From positions 84,966 through 148,965 of the forward strand of contig CANMLS010000009.1 in assembly GCA_947498785.1 (NCBI GenBank): a DNA stretch of 64,000 nt, in the 5' to 3' direction. Position 1 is the first letter of the stretch; each line of letters starts with the position of its first letter. Shown piece by piece: positions 17,817 to 27,595 of the stretch. A program made the position numbers and the translations under genes. Origin of the DNA: an uncultured Aquimarina sp. Lineage in GTDB: Bacteria; Bacteroidota; Bacteroidia; Flavobacteriales; Flavobacteriaceae. The notes under the pieces were generated by a model. It saw only the letters and a program-made list of their open reading frames with translations, was not told the DNA's origin and did no database searches.

Positions 17817-18248
17817 TTATTCTCGTTCTTCGAAAGGTATGATAATTCCTTTTTCTATATAATTTTTTAAACCCGAAAGTAATATTGCCCAGCAGAATGA
17901 GGATTGTCTAAACTCATTATTACATTTTGGCCATCCCTTATGCCAGAATTTAAGCTGTATCCCTTCTTTTATTTCTTCTAAATCGAATCCAAAAGATGTA
18001 TTGTTCCAATCTTTATCAGATTTTGTCATAGTTATATAAAATTGTTTGTGATGAGTACAAGTACTAACTTTACCATACCAATCATATTCTGGGCTGAAAT
18101 AAAAATTGTATTCTTCTCCTTCTTTGGGTATTCCAGAACATTCTAGTGGCCACCAGTTAATTAAATGATCGGGTATTGTGATTGCGTCAAATACTTTTTT
18201 TGAAGAAGCCTTAATAAACAGGTCGTGAAAGATTGAAAATGTTTCCAT
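17817..18248 (-). CDS. SRPBCC / AHSA1-like domain protein
   Basis: A 143-residue soluble protein of the START-like SRPBCC superfamily (Hsp90 ATPase activator homologue 1-like). The opening IFHDLFIKASSKKVFDAITIPDHLINWWP is diagnostic, followed by EEYNFYFSPEYDWYGKV, the LKFWHKGWP strand and a closing helix GLKNYIEKG. The fold forms a hydrophobic pocket; ligands vary widely and cannot be named. It is a single gene with 240 bases to the kinase gene. Confidence 0.85.
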   Translation of the reverse strand: METFSIFHDLFIKASSKKVFDAITIPDHLINWWPLECSGIPKEGEEYNFYFSPEYDWYGKVSTCTHHKQFYITMTKSDKDWNNTSFGFDLEEIKEGIQLKFWHKGWPKCNNEFRQSSFCWAILLSGLKNYIEKGIIIPFEERE

Positions 18249-18940
18249 AATTTTGTGATTTAAAAGTTTCTATTTTGATAATGCCTAATTTATTTCAGTA
18301 TATCTCCTTTCTAATGATTAGTCTTTTATGAGTAAAATTCTTAATCAAGTTTAGGATGATGTACATTATGATAAATCATGCCTTAAAATTTTAATTATAT
18401 CTTTTTCGATTCCTTAATATATCAGTTTAGAAATTACTTATCCCTAACTTTTATAAAAGTTCGTTTTTCAATTCAATTTATATTTTTGAGGCGTTTAATA
18501 AGAACTTCTTTTACCATATTAACGATCCATTTGGGAAACTAAATATAGGTTAATTGTGTTGTTAATTAAATGTATATCAGTTGTTTATTCGAATTTTAGG
18601 ATGAATTATAGTTGTTTGGGAATCTTTAGACATATCAAGAAATGATATATCAATCGATTTGCGTACCAAATTTGGTCATATGTTATTACATTTTGATCAT
18701 TAGGGGTATCTAACAATGTAGAATAAATCTACTTTTACAAGTGTTAATGCAAACTAAAAATAACATTTATATTATTGAAAAAAAATCAATAAAGCAGAAT
18801 GTTGAGGTTTGTTAAATAAAATGCTTAATAAATTATTATCCCCAGGTATGACTAGTATGTCAGGCTTGGGGTGATTCTTTTAAGATAGAATGTATTAATC
18901 ATAAAAAAGTAAGACATTATTTGTGAATTTAACTTGTACT
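18249..18940. other. Intergenic stretch with a structured element near 18840-18871
   Basis: About 690 bases without a convincing gene. The last 100 bases hold a hairpin at 18840-18871: CCCCAGG pairs with CTTGGGG (one G-T pair) and an inner TGAC pairs with GTCA around a TAGTAT loop, followed by TGATTCTTTT. Lying 70 bases before the DUF1080 start, it may be a leader structure or a terminator. The rest shows no recognisable signal. Confidence 0.4.
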
Positions 18941-19834
18941 ATGAAAAAAATAATAGGCCCACTGTTTATTGGTTTTACAGCTTTTTGTTTTGGGCAACAA
19001 GCTTCTCAAAGTAGTTTTGAGATTAGTGATGAATGGCAAAATCTTCTGGACAAAGAATTTTCGAATTGGGAAACATTTGTAGGGGTACCACATACAAGTG
19101 TAGAGCTAAAAGATTACTCCAAAAGCGAGGACGTGCATAAGGGAACTCCTATAGGCTTAAATAATGATCCTAAAAATGTATTTTCAATTGTTGAGGAGAA
19201 TGGAGAAATGATGCTAAAAGTTTCAGGAGAAATTTATGCGGGCTTAACCACAATTCAGGAGTTTGGTGATTATCATTTAAAGGTCCTGTTTAAATGGGGA
19301 GAAAAGAAATGGGAACCAAGACTAAATAAAAAAAGAGACAACGGAATATTGTATCACTGTCATGGAGATCATGGTGCATTTTGGAATGTTTGGATGTCTG
19401 GATTAGAATGTCAAATACAAGAAGGAGATACGGGGGATTTTGTGACTTTGGTAAATGCTAGAGCAGATGTGGTTTCAACAAAAATAAAAAATAATTTATA
19501 CAAGGTAACAGGAGAAAAAGATAAAACAATAACATATGGAGCAGGAAACGGAAATCCTGGATATTGTCATATAAATTCTCTTAATGAGAACCCAAATGGA
19601 GAATGGAATATGGTTGAGGTAATATGCGTGGATAATCAAAGTATTCATGTTGTAAATGGTAAAGTAGTGATGATTGTAAAAAATGCTCGTAAAGTGATTA
19701 ATGGAGAAGAAATAACCCTTACAAAGGGTAAAATACAACTACAGTCAGAGGGAGCAGAGGCATATTATAAAGATATTCAGATCAAATCTATTAAGATGTT
19801 TCCAAAAGAATATAAGAGACAAGCAAAACTATAG
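18941..19834 (+). CDS. Secreted DUF1080 (3-keto-disaccharide hydrolase type) protein
   Basis: A 297-residue exported protein with signal peptide MKKIIGPLFIGFTAFCFGQ and a concanavalin-like DUF1080 domain. Features include LLDKEFSNWETFVG near residue 37, LKVLFKWGEKKW, DNGILYHCHGDHG, LECQIQEGDTGDF and the closing KIQLQSEGAEAYYKDIQIK. Some family members hydrolyse 3-keto-glycosides made by sugar oxidases, but many are only carbohydrate-binding by inference. The ATG at 18941 starts the signal peptide. The ThuA-domain gene follows after 45 bases, so the two likely form an operon acting on a sugar in the periplasm or outside. Confidence 0.88.
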   Translation: MKKIIGPLFIGFTAFCFGQQASQSSFEISDEWQNLLDKEFSNWETFVGVPHTSVELKDYSKSEDVHKGTPIGLNNDPKNVFSIVEENGEMMLKVSGEIYAGLTTIQEFGDYHLKVLFKWGEKKWEPRLNKKRDNGILYHCHGDHGAFWNVWMSGLECQIQEGDTGDFVTLVNARADVVSTKIKNNLYKVTGEKDKTITYGAGNGNPGYCHINSLNENPNGEWNMVEVICVDNQSIHVVNGKVVMIVKNARKVINGEEITLTKGKIQLQSEGAEAYYKDIQIKSIKMFPKEYKRQAKL

Positions 19835-19879
19835 TTCTTTGTTTTAAAAAAGTATATTAATCAAAATTTGATAGTAACT

Positions 19880-20704
19880 ATGTCCCCATATTTTAGATTG
19901 ATTTTTCTAGCATTTTTGATGTTTTATTTAATACCAACAAAAATATTTGCTCAGAAAACTGAAAAGGATGGTTTACCATATTTATATGGAAAAAAAGTTA
20001 TTATGGTTTATGGAGGATGGGATGGACATCACCCTAAAATGTTTACAGATAGAGTTAATGCTTGGTTGAAAACAAAAGGAGCGGAAGTAACTGTTTCGAA
20101 TTCGTTAGACATTTATACAAATGAAAAAACAATGTCAGAGACTGATTTGATTATTCAGTATTGGACAATGGGAGAGATAACCAAAGAACAAGAACAAGGG
20201 TTATTAAAAGCAGTTAAAAATGGTACAGGTATAGCAGGATGTCATGGTGGATTAGGAGATTCTTTCAGAAAAAATACAGAATACCAATACATGATTGGAG
20301 GTCAATGGGTAGCTCATCCAGGAGGGAAAATTAACTATAAAATTGATATTTCAAATATTGATGACCCTATAACAAAGGGACTGGTTGATTTTGATATTAA
20401 AGATACTGAGCAATATTATATGCATATAGATCCTAATTCAAAAGTATTGGCTACCACCACATTTGGAAATAAACACAATGGATGGATAGAGGGAGCAGTA
20501 ATGCCGGTCTCATGGAAAAAACATTATGCAAAAGGACGTGTTTTTTATCTTTCTATAGGGCATGATCCAAAGGATTTTGATACACCAAGTGCATGGAAAC
20601 TTTTAACACGTGGAATTAGATGGGCTAGCGGTAGTAAATATCAACCCAAAGAAAAAACTCATACTCCAATATATTCATCGCAAACAAGAGTTGGAAAGAA
20701 TTAA
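19880..20704 (+). CDS. Secreted ThuA domain protein
   Basis: A 274-residue protein with a signal peptide (LIFLAFLMFYLIPTKIFAQ) and a ThuA fold related to class I glutamine amidotransferases. Blocks include VIMVYGGWDGHHPKMF, NGTGIAGCHGGLGDSFR, YMIGGQWVAHPG, HGxx-like PVSWKKHYAKGRVFYLSIGHD and the closing TRGIRWASG. ThuA was first tied to disaccharide (trehalose) use and the pathway through 3-keto sugars in rhizobia. Together with the DUF1080 partner this suggests oxidised-glycoside processing, but no oxidase gene lies here. The ATG at 19880 fits better than the TTG at 19868. Confidence 0.87.
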   Translation: MSPYFRLIFLAFLMFYLIPTKIFAQKTEKDGLPYLYGKKVIMVYGGWDGHHPKMFTDRVNAWLKTKGAEVTVSNSLDIYTNEKTMSETDLIIQYWTMGEITKEQEQGLLKAVKNGTGIAGCHGGLGDSFRKNTEYQYMIGGQWVAHPGGKINYKIDISNIDDPITKGLVDFDIKDTEQYYMHIDPNSKVLATTTFGNKHNGWIEGAVMPVSWKKHYAKGRVFYLSIGHDPKDFDTPSAWKLLTRGIRWASGSKYQPKEKTHTPIYSSQTRVGKN

Positions 20705-21051
20705 TGTTAAAATTTAATTGAAACAAAACTCAAATAAAGACTTAAATTACCTAAAAGATATAGCATATGATTGATTTTGTAAAACATATGTTCAGAAGTG
20801 TAAATCCTTTATTGTTAAATTCTCAAAACCAAATAATTGTTTAATATATTTCGATAGTTGAAAATTAAAAATTAGTTTATTTGCAGATGAATATTTCTAA
20901 TTACCTATTAGAATCGGTATTAATAGATTTAGAAGACATATTATTTTGGTAGTATTAAGCTCTTCAGATTTTAAAGCTATAGTGTCTATGGTTTTTGACT
21001 TATCTATCTATTTTTTAATTTAAAACATTAAAGTAACATAATGGCTATACT
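20705..21051. other. Intergenic region before the HTCS gene
   Basis: About 350 bases of AT-rich DNA with no gene. It must hold the HTCS promoter, but no clean TAnnTTTG box was found. A four-codon frame (ATG GCT ATA CTA TGA) ends exactly on the HTCS start codon, overlapping as ATGA; it may be chance. Confidence 0.4.
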
Positions 21052-24000
21052 ATGAATTTTAGATTGCATAAATTTTTAATCATTTGGTTTATTCTTTTGG
21101 GATGCATTACTAATGGTTATACTCAAGATCCAATTCATTTTGATCATATTACGACCAATGATGGTTTATCCCAGAGTGATATAAACAGTATTTATCAGGA
21201 TAACCGAGGATTTATGTGGTTTGGGACTCATGATGGATTGAATAAATATGATGGATATGGTTTTTCGGTTTATAAACCTGATAATGAGCAGTTAGGTAAT
21301 ATAAGTAGTAATTTAATTTTTGCAATTACAGGAGATAAAAATGGGAATCTTTGGGTAGGCACCACAGGAAGTGGATTGAACTTTTTTGATAGGTCTACTG
21401 GAAAATTCATACAATATAAACATGATAGAAATAATAAAGAGAGTCTGAGTAATGACCACATAACGTCTCTTTATAAGGATAGTAAAAATCGATTATGGGT
21501 TGGTACGATTAGTGGTCTTAGTATGGTTGATCTTAATAATTCTTCGGATACCCTAAAATTTAAACATTTTAGTCCAGAACAGGAATCATTAACCCAAAAC
21601 TGGGAAGGGAATTCGATTAGTGCTATTTTTGAAGATAGTAAAGATAGGTTATGGGCAGGTGGACGTAGTGGATTATATAAATTATCTAGGGACAAGAATG
21701 GAGATTTATATTTTAGATTAGTTAATAAAACTATTGGCTTGCCAAATATACCTGTACAATGTATTGGTGAAGATAAATCAGGAAAACTACTCATAGGAAC
21801 TGATAAAGGATTGTATTGTCAATCAAAAAATGATGATTCTGCACTTGTACATCAAGTACATCAATCTAATATTAACGTACTTCAGGTTGATAATAATAAT
21901 AATATTTGGTGTGGTACAAATAACGGATTATTATATTTTGATAATTCACCAAAAAATGAATTTCCTCGGTTTATAAGTAAATTTACATATGATTTAAGAA
22001 GTCCGAATAGCATTACTAAAAATATTATTAAATCTTTATATCTTGATAAAACAGGTATCATTTGGGTTGGAACTAATGGAGGGGGAGTAAATAAATTTGA
22101 CCCAGAAAGAAAACAGTTTCGTCATATCAGAAAAACATTAGATCCTACAAGTCTTAGTTATGATAAAATTAGATCAATGTACGAAGATAGTAATGGTACT
22201 TTATGGATAGGAACCGAAGGAGGAGGATTAAATATGCTGCTCAAAAACAAAGGTAATGATGAATATACAGGTTTTAAAAATTTTCCAACAATTTTCAAAT
22301 CATTTGCTCTTACTGAAATTCAATACAAGAAAAAGAAAACGCTATTTGTTGGAGTAGAAAATGTTCCAGGATTATTGCTGTTAGACATTTCAAACCCGAA
22401 AAAAGTTGTAGAGAGTGATATAATATATATGCCAGAAGTCAATCAAAGTGTATTCACTTTGTTGGAAGATCACCAGAAAAACATTTGGATAGGAACTTAT
22501 GGAGGAGGAATCCACCGATGGACTTATAAAGGAGATGATAAAGAATATGATAAACAGGTTTTACAAGAAAATTCAACGAATGCTAATTCGATATCAAGCA
22601 ATATCATTAGAAATATTTATGAAGATAAAAATAACAACATTTGGTTTGCCACAGGAAATGGTCTTTGCAAATTAACAAAAGAAGAAGCAACCAAAAAACA
22701 TCCCAAATTTATAGTTTACAATAATATTCAAGGGGATTCTACTACGATAAGTCATGATTATATATTAACAATTTATGAAAGTAAAGCAGGTGATATCTGG
22801 ATTGGAACATTTGGAGGAGGGCTTAGTAAGTTTATTCCATCTGTAGATGGAAAACAGGAAAAATTTGTATCCTATTCAGAGAAAAATGGTTTGCCAAATA
22901 ATGTTATTAAAGGAATTCTTGAAGATGAAGAAGGTTCTCTATGGTTATCGACAAATCAAGGTCTTTCGAGATTTAATCCAGAACAAGAAATCTTTAAAAA
23001 CTATGATGTAAATGATGGTTTGCAGAGTAATGAATTTCAAGAATTAGCTTGTTTAAAGCGAAGTGATGGAGAAATGCTGTTTGGCGGAATTAATGGGGTT
23101 AATGCATTTTATCCAAAACATATAGGAGATAATACGTATGAGTCTGAAACTGTTATTACTGATTTTATGATCTCAAATAATTCTGTACAGATAGGAGAGG
23201 AAATTAACGGTCGTATCCTTTTAGAAGAACCTATAAATGACACAAAAGAAGTCGAATTAAAATACTGGGAGAACAACTTTTCTTTTGAGTTTGCAGCATT
23301 GCATTATGCATCACCGCAAAAGAATAAATTTGCATATATGTTGGATGGGTTTGATGATGATTGGGTGTTTACTACAGCAGATAAAAGATTTGCTACCTAT
23401 ACAAACCTAGAACCAGGGATATATACTTTAAGAGTAAAAACCTCGAATAATGATGGAGTATGGGATAAAACACCGGCAGAGTTAAAAATCAATGTTATAC
23501 CTCCTTTCTGGATAACCAAAATAGCTTATGTGATTTATAGTCTCCTGGGATTAGGGTTATTGATTGGTTTTTGGAGGAATATAGTAAATCGTACTACCAA
23601 AAAACATCAATCTGCACTAGATGATTTAGAAAAAGATAAGCACGAAGAAGTACAGCGAATGAAACTAGAGTTTTTTACGAATATTTCTCATGAATTTAGA
23701 ACTCCGTTAACTTTGATAAAGGGACCATTAGAATATCTTCAAAAAAGGGGCTCTAAGATAGAAGAATCGGTATTGCAAGAACAATATGGTTTGATGCATA
23801 AAAATACTGACTATCTGCTTAGACTTGTAAATCAGTTATTGGATTTTAGAAAGATGAATCAAGGGAAAATGAGATTAGTGGTGAGACCTAGTAATATTAC
23901 AGATTTTATAAAGGAAGTAGGAGAACCTTTTCAGTTTTTAGCTCATAATCAACAAATTGATTTTGCAATCCATACATCAAACAATTCACTAATAACTTGG

Positions 24001-25299
24001 TTTGATCATGATGCTTTAGAAAAAATCATGAATAACCTTTTATCCAATGCTTTTAAATTTACTCCTGAGAATGGTGCCATATCAATAGAAATTTCAGAGG
24101 ATAAAGAATTACAACAGACTTGTGTTTTAAAAACAAACCTTGATCCTACAAAAAAGTATGTAGCAATACAAGTAAAAGACTCAGGAGAAGGTATTTCGAA
24201 AAGTAAAGTAGAAAACATATTCGAAAGATTTTATATGACAAAAGATAAAGATAAAAGAAATCCAGAAGGAGTTGGTATTGGCCTTTCTTTTGTCAAAAAT
24301 CTTGTCGAACTTCATCAGGGAGCGATTAATGTAATTAGTGAAAGTGGTGCAGGAACTAATTTTATAGTAAGATTGCCAATGGACAAACAAGCCTATGAGA
24401 ATATTCAAGGTATAAGTTGTAAAGAAGATACTGAGAATGATTATTTGGTACGCTCGTCTGAGACAGAATCTTTCGCAATTGGTATTCATGATGAGATCGT
24501 AGATCAAAATTTATCACAATCTAGATCAAAACTTCCGGTATTACTTGTCGTTGATGACAATGCTGATATCAGAAGTTTTATTAAACAAGCATTAGGTGAA
24601 AATTACACAATCCATGAAGCCGAAAATGGACAACATGGTTTTGAAGTAGCTTCTAAGCTAATTCCAAACATTATTCTTACAGATGTTTTAATGCCAATTA
24701 TGGATGGAATCAAGTTTTGTAAAAAACTTAAAACAACAAAGGAAACAAGTCATATTCCAGTCTTAATGTTAACGGCCAAATCATCACAGGAGAGCGAAGT
24801 AGAAGGGCTTAAAACAGGTGCCGATGATTATATCAGGAAACCTTTTGATATGGATCTATTACAACTAAAACTATCAAATATTATCAAACAGCGTGAGGAG
24901 CTAAGGAAAGTGTTTAATCGTAAGATTACATTAAAACCTAAAGAAGTTACAGTAACATCAACAGATGAAAGGTTTTTACAAAAAGCAATTGAAATTGTTG
25001 AAAAGCATATGATGAATACTGATTTTAATGTAGAAATGCTTGTTAAAGAAATGAGTCATAGTCGAAGTAATCTATATTTAAAATTTAAAGAGCTCACAGG
25101 GCTTTCGTCTAGTGAATTCATAAGAAATATTCGATTAAAGAGAGCAGTACAGCTTTTGGATCAAAGTGATATGTCTGTAAAAGAAATTATGTATATGACA
25201 GGGTTTAATACAGCATCATACTTTTCTAAATGCTTCAAAAAGCAGTTTGGTGTTGTTCCAAGTGAATATGTCAGGCAGATCGAAAAGGTGAAAAAATAA
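21052..25299 (+). CDS. Hybrid two-component system regulator (HTCS) of a polysaccharide locus
   Basis: A 1415-residue sensor-regulator typical of Bacteroidota glycan loci. In order: signal peptide (1-25), a periplasmic propeller of Reg_prop repeats such as GNLWVGTTGSGLNFFD and GTLWIGTEGGGLNML (about 30-690), a Y_Y_Y domain (about 720-810), one membrane helix (about 820-840), HisKA with NISHEFRTPLTL near 880, a HATPase domain, a receiver with VVDDN near 1166 and phospho-accepting Asp near 1209 (ILTDVLMP), and an AraC-type helix-turn-helix ending near 1410. It senses an oligosaccharide in the periplasm and activates nearby genes. Targets here probably include the sulfatase genes downstream and the DUF1080/ThuA pair. 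Confidence 0.95.
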   Translation: MNFRLHKFLIIWFILLGCITNGYTQDPIHFDHITTNDGLSQSDINSIYQDNRGFMWFGTHDGLNKYDGYGFSVYKPDNEQLGNISSNLIFAITGDKNGNLWVGTTGSGLNFFDRSTGKFIQYKHDRNNKESLSNDHITSLYKDSKNRLWVGTISGLSMVDLNNSSDTLKFKHFSPEQESLTQNWEGNSISAIFEDSKDRLWAGGRSGLYKLSRDKNGDLYFRLVNKTIGLPNIPVQCIGEDKSGKLLIGTDKGLYCQSKNDDSALVHQVHQSNINVLQVDNNNNIWCGTNNGLLYFDNSPKNEFPRFISKFTYDLRSPNSITKNIIKSLYLDKTGIIWVGTNGGGVNKFDPERKQFRHIRKTLDPTSLSYDKIRSMYEDSNGTLWIGTEGGGLNMLLKNKGNDEYTGFKNFPTIFKSFALTEIQYKKKKTLFVGVENVPGLLLLDISNPKKVVESDIIYMPEVNQSVFTLLEDHQKNIWIGTYGGGIHRWTYKGDDKEYDKQVLQENSTNANSISSNIIRNIYEDKNNNIWFATGNGLCKLTKEEATKKHPKFIVYNNIQGDSTTISHDYILTIYESKAGDIWIGTFGGGLSKFIPSVDGKQEKFVSYSEKNGLPNNVIKGILEDEEGSLWLSTNQGLSRFNPEQEIFKNYDVNDGLQSNEFQELACLKRSDGEMLFGGINGVNAFYPKHIGDNTYESETVITDFMISNNSVQIGEEINGRILLEEPINDTKEVELKYWENNFSFEFAALHYASPQKNKFAYMLDGFDDDWVFTTADKRFATYTNLEPGIYTLRVKTSNNDGVWDKTPAELKINVIPPFWITKIAYVIYSLLGLGLLIGFWRNIVNRTTKKHQSALDDLEKDKHEEVQRMKLEFFTNISHEFRTPLTLIKGPLEYLQKRGSKIEESVLQEQYGLMHKNTDYLLRLVNQLLDFRKMNQGKMRLVVRPSNITDFIKEVGEPFQFLAHNQQIDFAIHTSNNSLITWFDHDALEKIMNNLLSNAFKFTPENGAISIEISEDKELQQTCVLKTNLDPTKKYVAIQVKDSGEGISKSKVENIFERFYMTKDKDKRNPEGVGIGLSFVKNLVELHQGAINVISESGAGTNFIVRLPMDKQAYENIQGISCKEDTENDYLVRSSETESFAIGIHDEIVDQNLSQSRSKLPVLLVVDDNADIRSFIKQALGENYTIHEAENGQHGFEVASKLIPNIILTDVLMPIMDGIKFCKKLKTTKETSHIPVLMLTAKSSQESEVEGLKTGADDYIRKPFDMDLLQLKLSNIIKQREELRKVFNRKITLKPKEVTVTSTDERFLQKAIEIVEKHMMNTDFNVEMLVKEMSHSRSNLYLKFKELTGLSSSEFIRNIRLKRAVQLLDQSDMSVKEIMYMTGFNTASYFSKCFKKQFGVVPSEYVRQIEKVKK

Positions 25300-25536
25300 A
25301 AATACAATTGCCAATAATCCTAATACACTTAATATAAAATAAGTAGAACTGCTTTTGTCAAATTTAAAAAAGTAGTATTTTTTGTTTTTAGAATAGAACT
25401 TAGTTATAGTGCTGTTTCTTGTATGGGTAATGCTAACCATTTGTGGTAAAAAAATGGATATTAATAAAGCTTTAGTAACACCGAATTATAGATATTTATA
25501 GCCCATAATTTAGAATAGATGAAATATTTAAACTAA

Positions 25537-25941
25537 ATGAATTTTATAAAAAAAATATCGTTTTTAGTACTAGTGATTATATTAATTTCTTATAAGGAGA
25601 AATCAAAAGAAAGCAAAGTTGTATCCAGTGATATTACTCTTTCAAAACCTAATGTTATTCTAATCGTAATAGAAAATAAAAGATATGGAGAAGATTTGAG
25701 AGTTCTTGATGATTCAATCATAAAAATACCCAACATAGATAAATTTTTGAGAGAATCTTTAGAACTGATTAATCTTCATGTAAATACAAAATGTACTTCA
25801 ACCATAGTAGGTATTGTGACTGGTAAGAATGTAAACCAAAATAATGAATGGCATACTATTGTTGGAGGTCATATGTTACAAGAAGACGAGAAAAAAAATC
25901 TGCATATTATACTTCAATCAAGAAATTATAAAACCACATGA
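25537..25941 (+). pseudogene. Decayed N-terminal remnant of an S1 sulfatase
   Basis: A 134-codon frame that aligns with the first quarter of arylsulfatases: KPNVILIVIEN corresponds to the usual KPNVILIxxDD strand, then IIKIPNIDKFLRESLELINLHV, WHTIVGGHMLQEDE and LHIILQSRNYKT, just before the point where family members read GKWHLG. Key residues are lost: the metal-binding Asp pair is replaced by Glu-Asn, and the formylglycine motif C-x-P-x-R reads CTSTI. About 350 residues are missing. Its stop codon overlaps the next sulfatase start as ATGA, so a deletion probably joined the two genes. It may still be translated but cannot be an active sulfatase. Confidence 0.8.
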
Positions 25942-27455
25942 ATAAATTAGTTACGTTATTGTTTTTAGTTTTTATTGTAGGATGTTCTAATCCTAAAGAA
26001 ACACAAGTAAAAAAGCCTAATATTGTATTTATTTTTGCAGATGATCTAACGTATTCTGCTATAAATGCATTAGGCAATAATGAGATACAGACTCCAAACC
26101 TCGATCGGTTGGTAGATGGAGGAACTACATTTACACATGCTTATAATATGGGAGCTTGGAATGGGGCTGTTTGCGCTGCATCGAGAGCTATGATCATTTC
26201 TGGACGTAGCGTTTGGAATGTAAATCAATTTCGCCAGAATTGGAGCAATGGACGTGAACTTGATAAAACTTGGGGAAAACTTATGGAATCTCAAGGATAT
26301 ACAACCTATATGACAGGTAAGTGGCATGTTGATGCAAAAGCAGAAAGTGTTTTTCAAAATGTAACTCATGTAAGACCAGGAATGCCTGGAGACGCCTGGG
26401 ATCATTTTAAAATGGTGGAACGATTCAAGAATATAAAAGGAACAGATACGCTTCCTAAAGATATTATGCCTATAGGGTATAATCGCCCTATTAGTGAAAA
26501 CGATACCATATGGTCTCCATCAGATCCACAATTTGGTGGATATTGGGAAGGAGGAAAACATTGGAGTGAAGTGTTAAAAGATGATGCCCTTAATTTTATA
26601 GATAAGGCAAAAAAAGAGGATAATCCATTTTTTATGTATTTGGCCTTTAATGCACCGCATGACCCTAGACAAGCACCACAGGAATATATTGATAAATATC
26701 CATTAGAATCTATTAGTCTTCCAAAAAGCTGGTTGGCAGAATATCCTTTTAAAGAAGGTATGGGTAATGCAGAAGATCTTAGAGATGAGGCATTAGCACC
26801 TTTTCCTAGAACAGAATATGCCACCAAAAAGCATATACAGGAGTATTATGCTTTGATAACTCATATGGATGATCAAATAGGCGAAATTCTGAATACATTA
26901 GAAAAAACAGGTAAAATGGATAATACCTACATCATTTTTACTGCAGATCATGGTTTGGCAATGGGAAAACATGGATTGATAGGTAAACAAAGTCTTTTTG
27001 ATCATAGTATACGTGCACCTTTTATGATTATGGGACCTGATATTCCCAAAGGAAAAAAGATAGGAGAAGATATCTATCTTCAGGATGCAATGGCTACTAG
27101 TATTGCATTAGCAGGTATAGATAAACCCGAATATGTTGAGTTTAATAGTGCTCTGGATATAGTACATGGGAAAAAGAAAAGCCCATATGAAGCTATTTAT
27201 GGAGGATATATTGATTTACAACGAATGATTAGGAAAGATAATTATAAATTAATTGTTTATCCAAAAATGGATAAAATACTTCTCTATGACATGCAAAAAG
27301 ATCCTGAAGAAATGAATGATCTTTCAGCTTATCCAGATTATAGAACAAAAGTAGATGAACTTTTTAAAGAATTAATTGTAATACAAAAACAAAAAAATGA
27401 TCCTTTGGATTTAAGAGATTTCTATAATCGAATCTCAATGAGTACTAAGGAATAA
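25938..27455 (+). CDS. Lipoprotein sulfatase (family S1, formylglycine type)
   Basis: A 505-residue sulfatase with a lipoprotein signal (LLFLVFIVGCSN, Cys16) and so likely anchored to a membrane. Metal ligands are in VFIFADDLTY near residues 32-41; the catalytic Cys79 lies in CAASR, a C-x-A-x-R variant of the motif converted to formylglycine. GKWHVDAK, APHDPR, the TADHGLAMGKHG motif and GKQSLFDHSIRAPF complete the active site. It removes sulfate esters from algal sugars; overall pattern is like choline-sulfatase/iduronate-sulfatase types. It requires a maturase (anSME or FGE), not found in this window. It ends just before a terminator. Confidence 0.92.
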   Translation: MNKLVTLLFLVFIVGCSNPKETQVKKPNIVFIFADDLTYSAINALGNNEIQTPNLDRLVDGGTTFTHAYNMGAWNGAVCAASRAMIISGRSVWNVNQFRQNWSNGRELDKTWGKLMESQGYTTYMTGKWHVDAKAESVFQNVTHVRPGMPGDAWDHFKMVERFKNIKGTDTLPKDIMPIGYNRPISENDTIWSPSDPQFGGYWEGGKHWSEVLKDDALNFIDKAKKEDNPFFMYLAFNAPHDPRQAPQEYIDKYPLESISLPKSWLAEYPFKEGMGNAEDLRDEALAPFPRTEYATKKHIQEYYALITHMDDQIGEILNTLEKTGKMDNTYIIFTADHGLAMGKHGLIGKQSLFDHSIRAPFMIMGPDIPKGKKIGEDIYLQDAMATSIALAGIDKPEYVEFNSALDIVHGKKKSPYEAIYGGYIDLQRMIRKDNYKLIVYPKMDKILLYDMQKDPEEMNDLSAYPDYRTKVDELFKELIVIQKQKNDPLDLRDFYNRISMSTKE

Positions 27456-27540
27456 TGACACTCGTTGCGCATTTAAATTTTTTTAAATCAATTTACCACT
27501 TCGATTTCAATCCTCATAACCATTAGGAGAGAAGTGTATC

Positions 27541-27574
27541 GAGAATAGTTTTTTTGATCCAAAATACTATTCTC
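27541..27574. terminator. Bidirectional terminator between sulfatase and MFS genes
   Basis: A perfect 9-bp stem GAGAATAGT / ACTATTCTC with further partial T-A pairing in the loop lies in the 140-base gap between the convergent sulfatase and MFS genes. AT-rich sequence follows on both strands. Confidence 0.7.
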
Positions 27575-27595
27575 AATACTTTAATTTTAGAGACT

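Noticed and set aside
25216..25440. Minus-strand hydrophobic 74-codon frame
   Set aside because: It overlaps the AraC domain of the HTCS gene in antisense and has no family pattern; it could be a small membrane protein, but nothing supports it.
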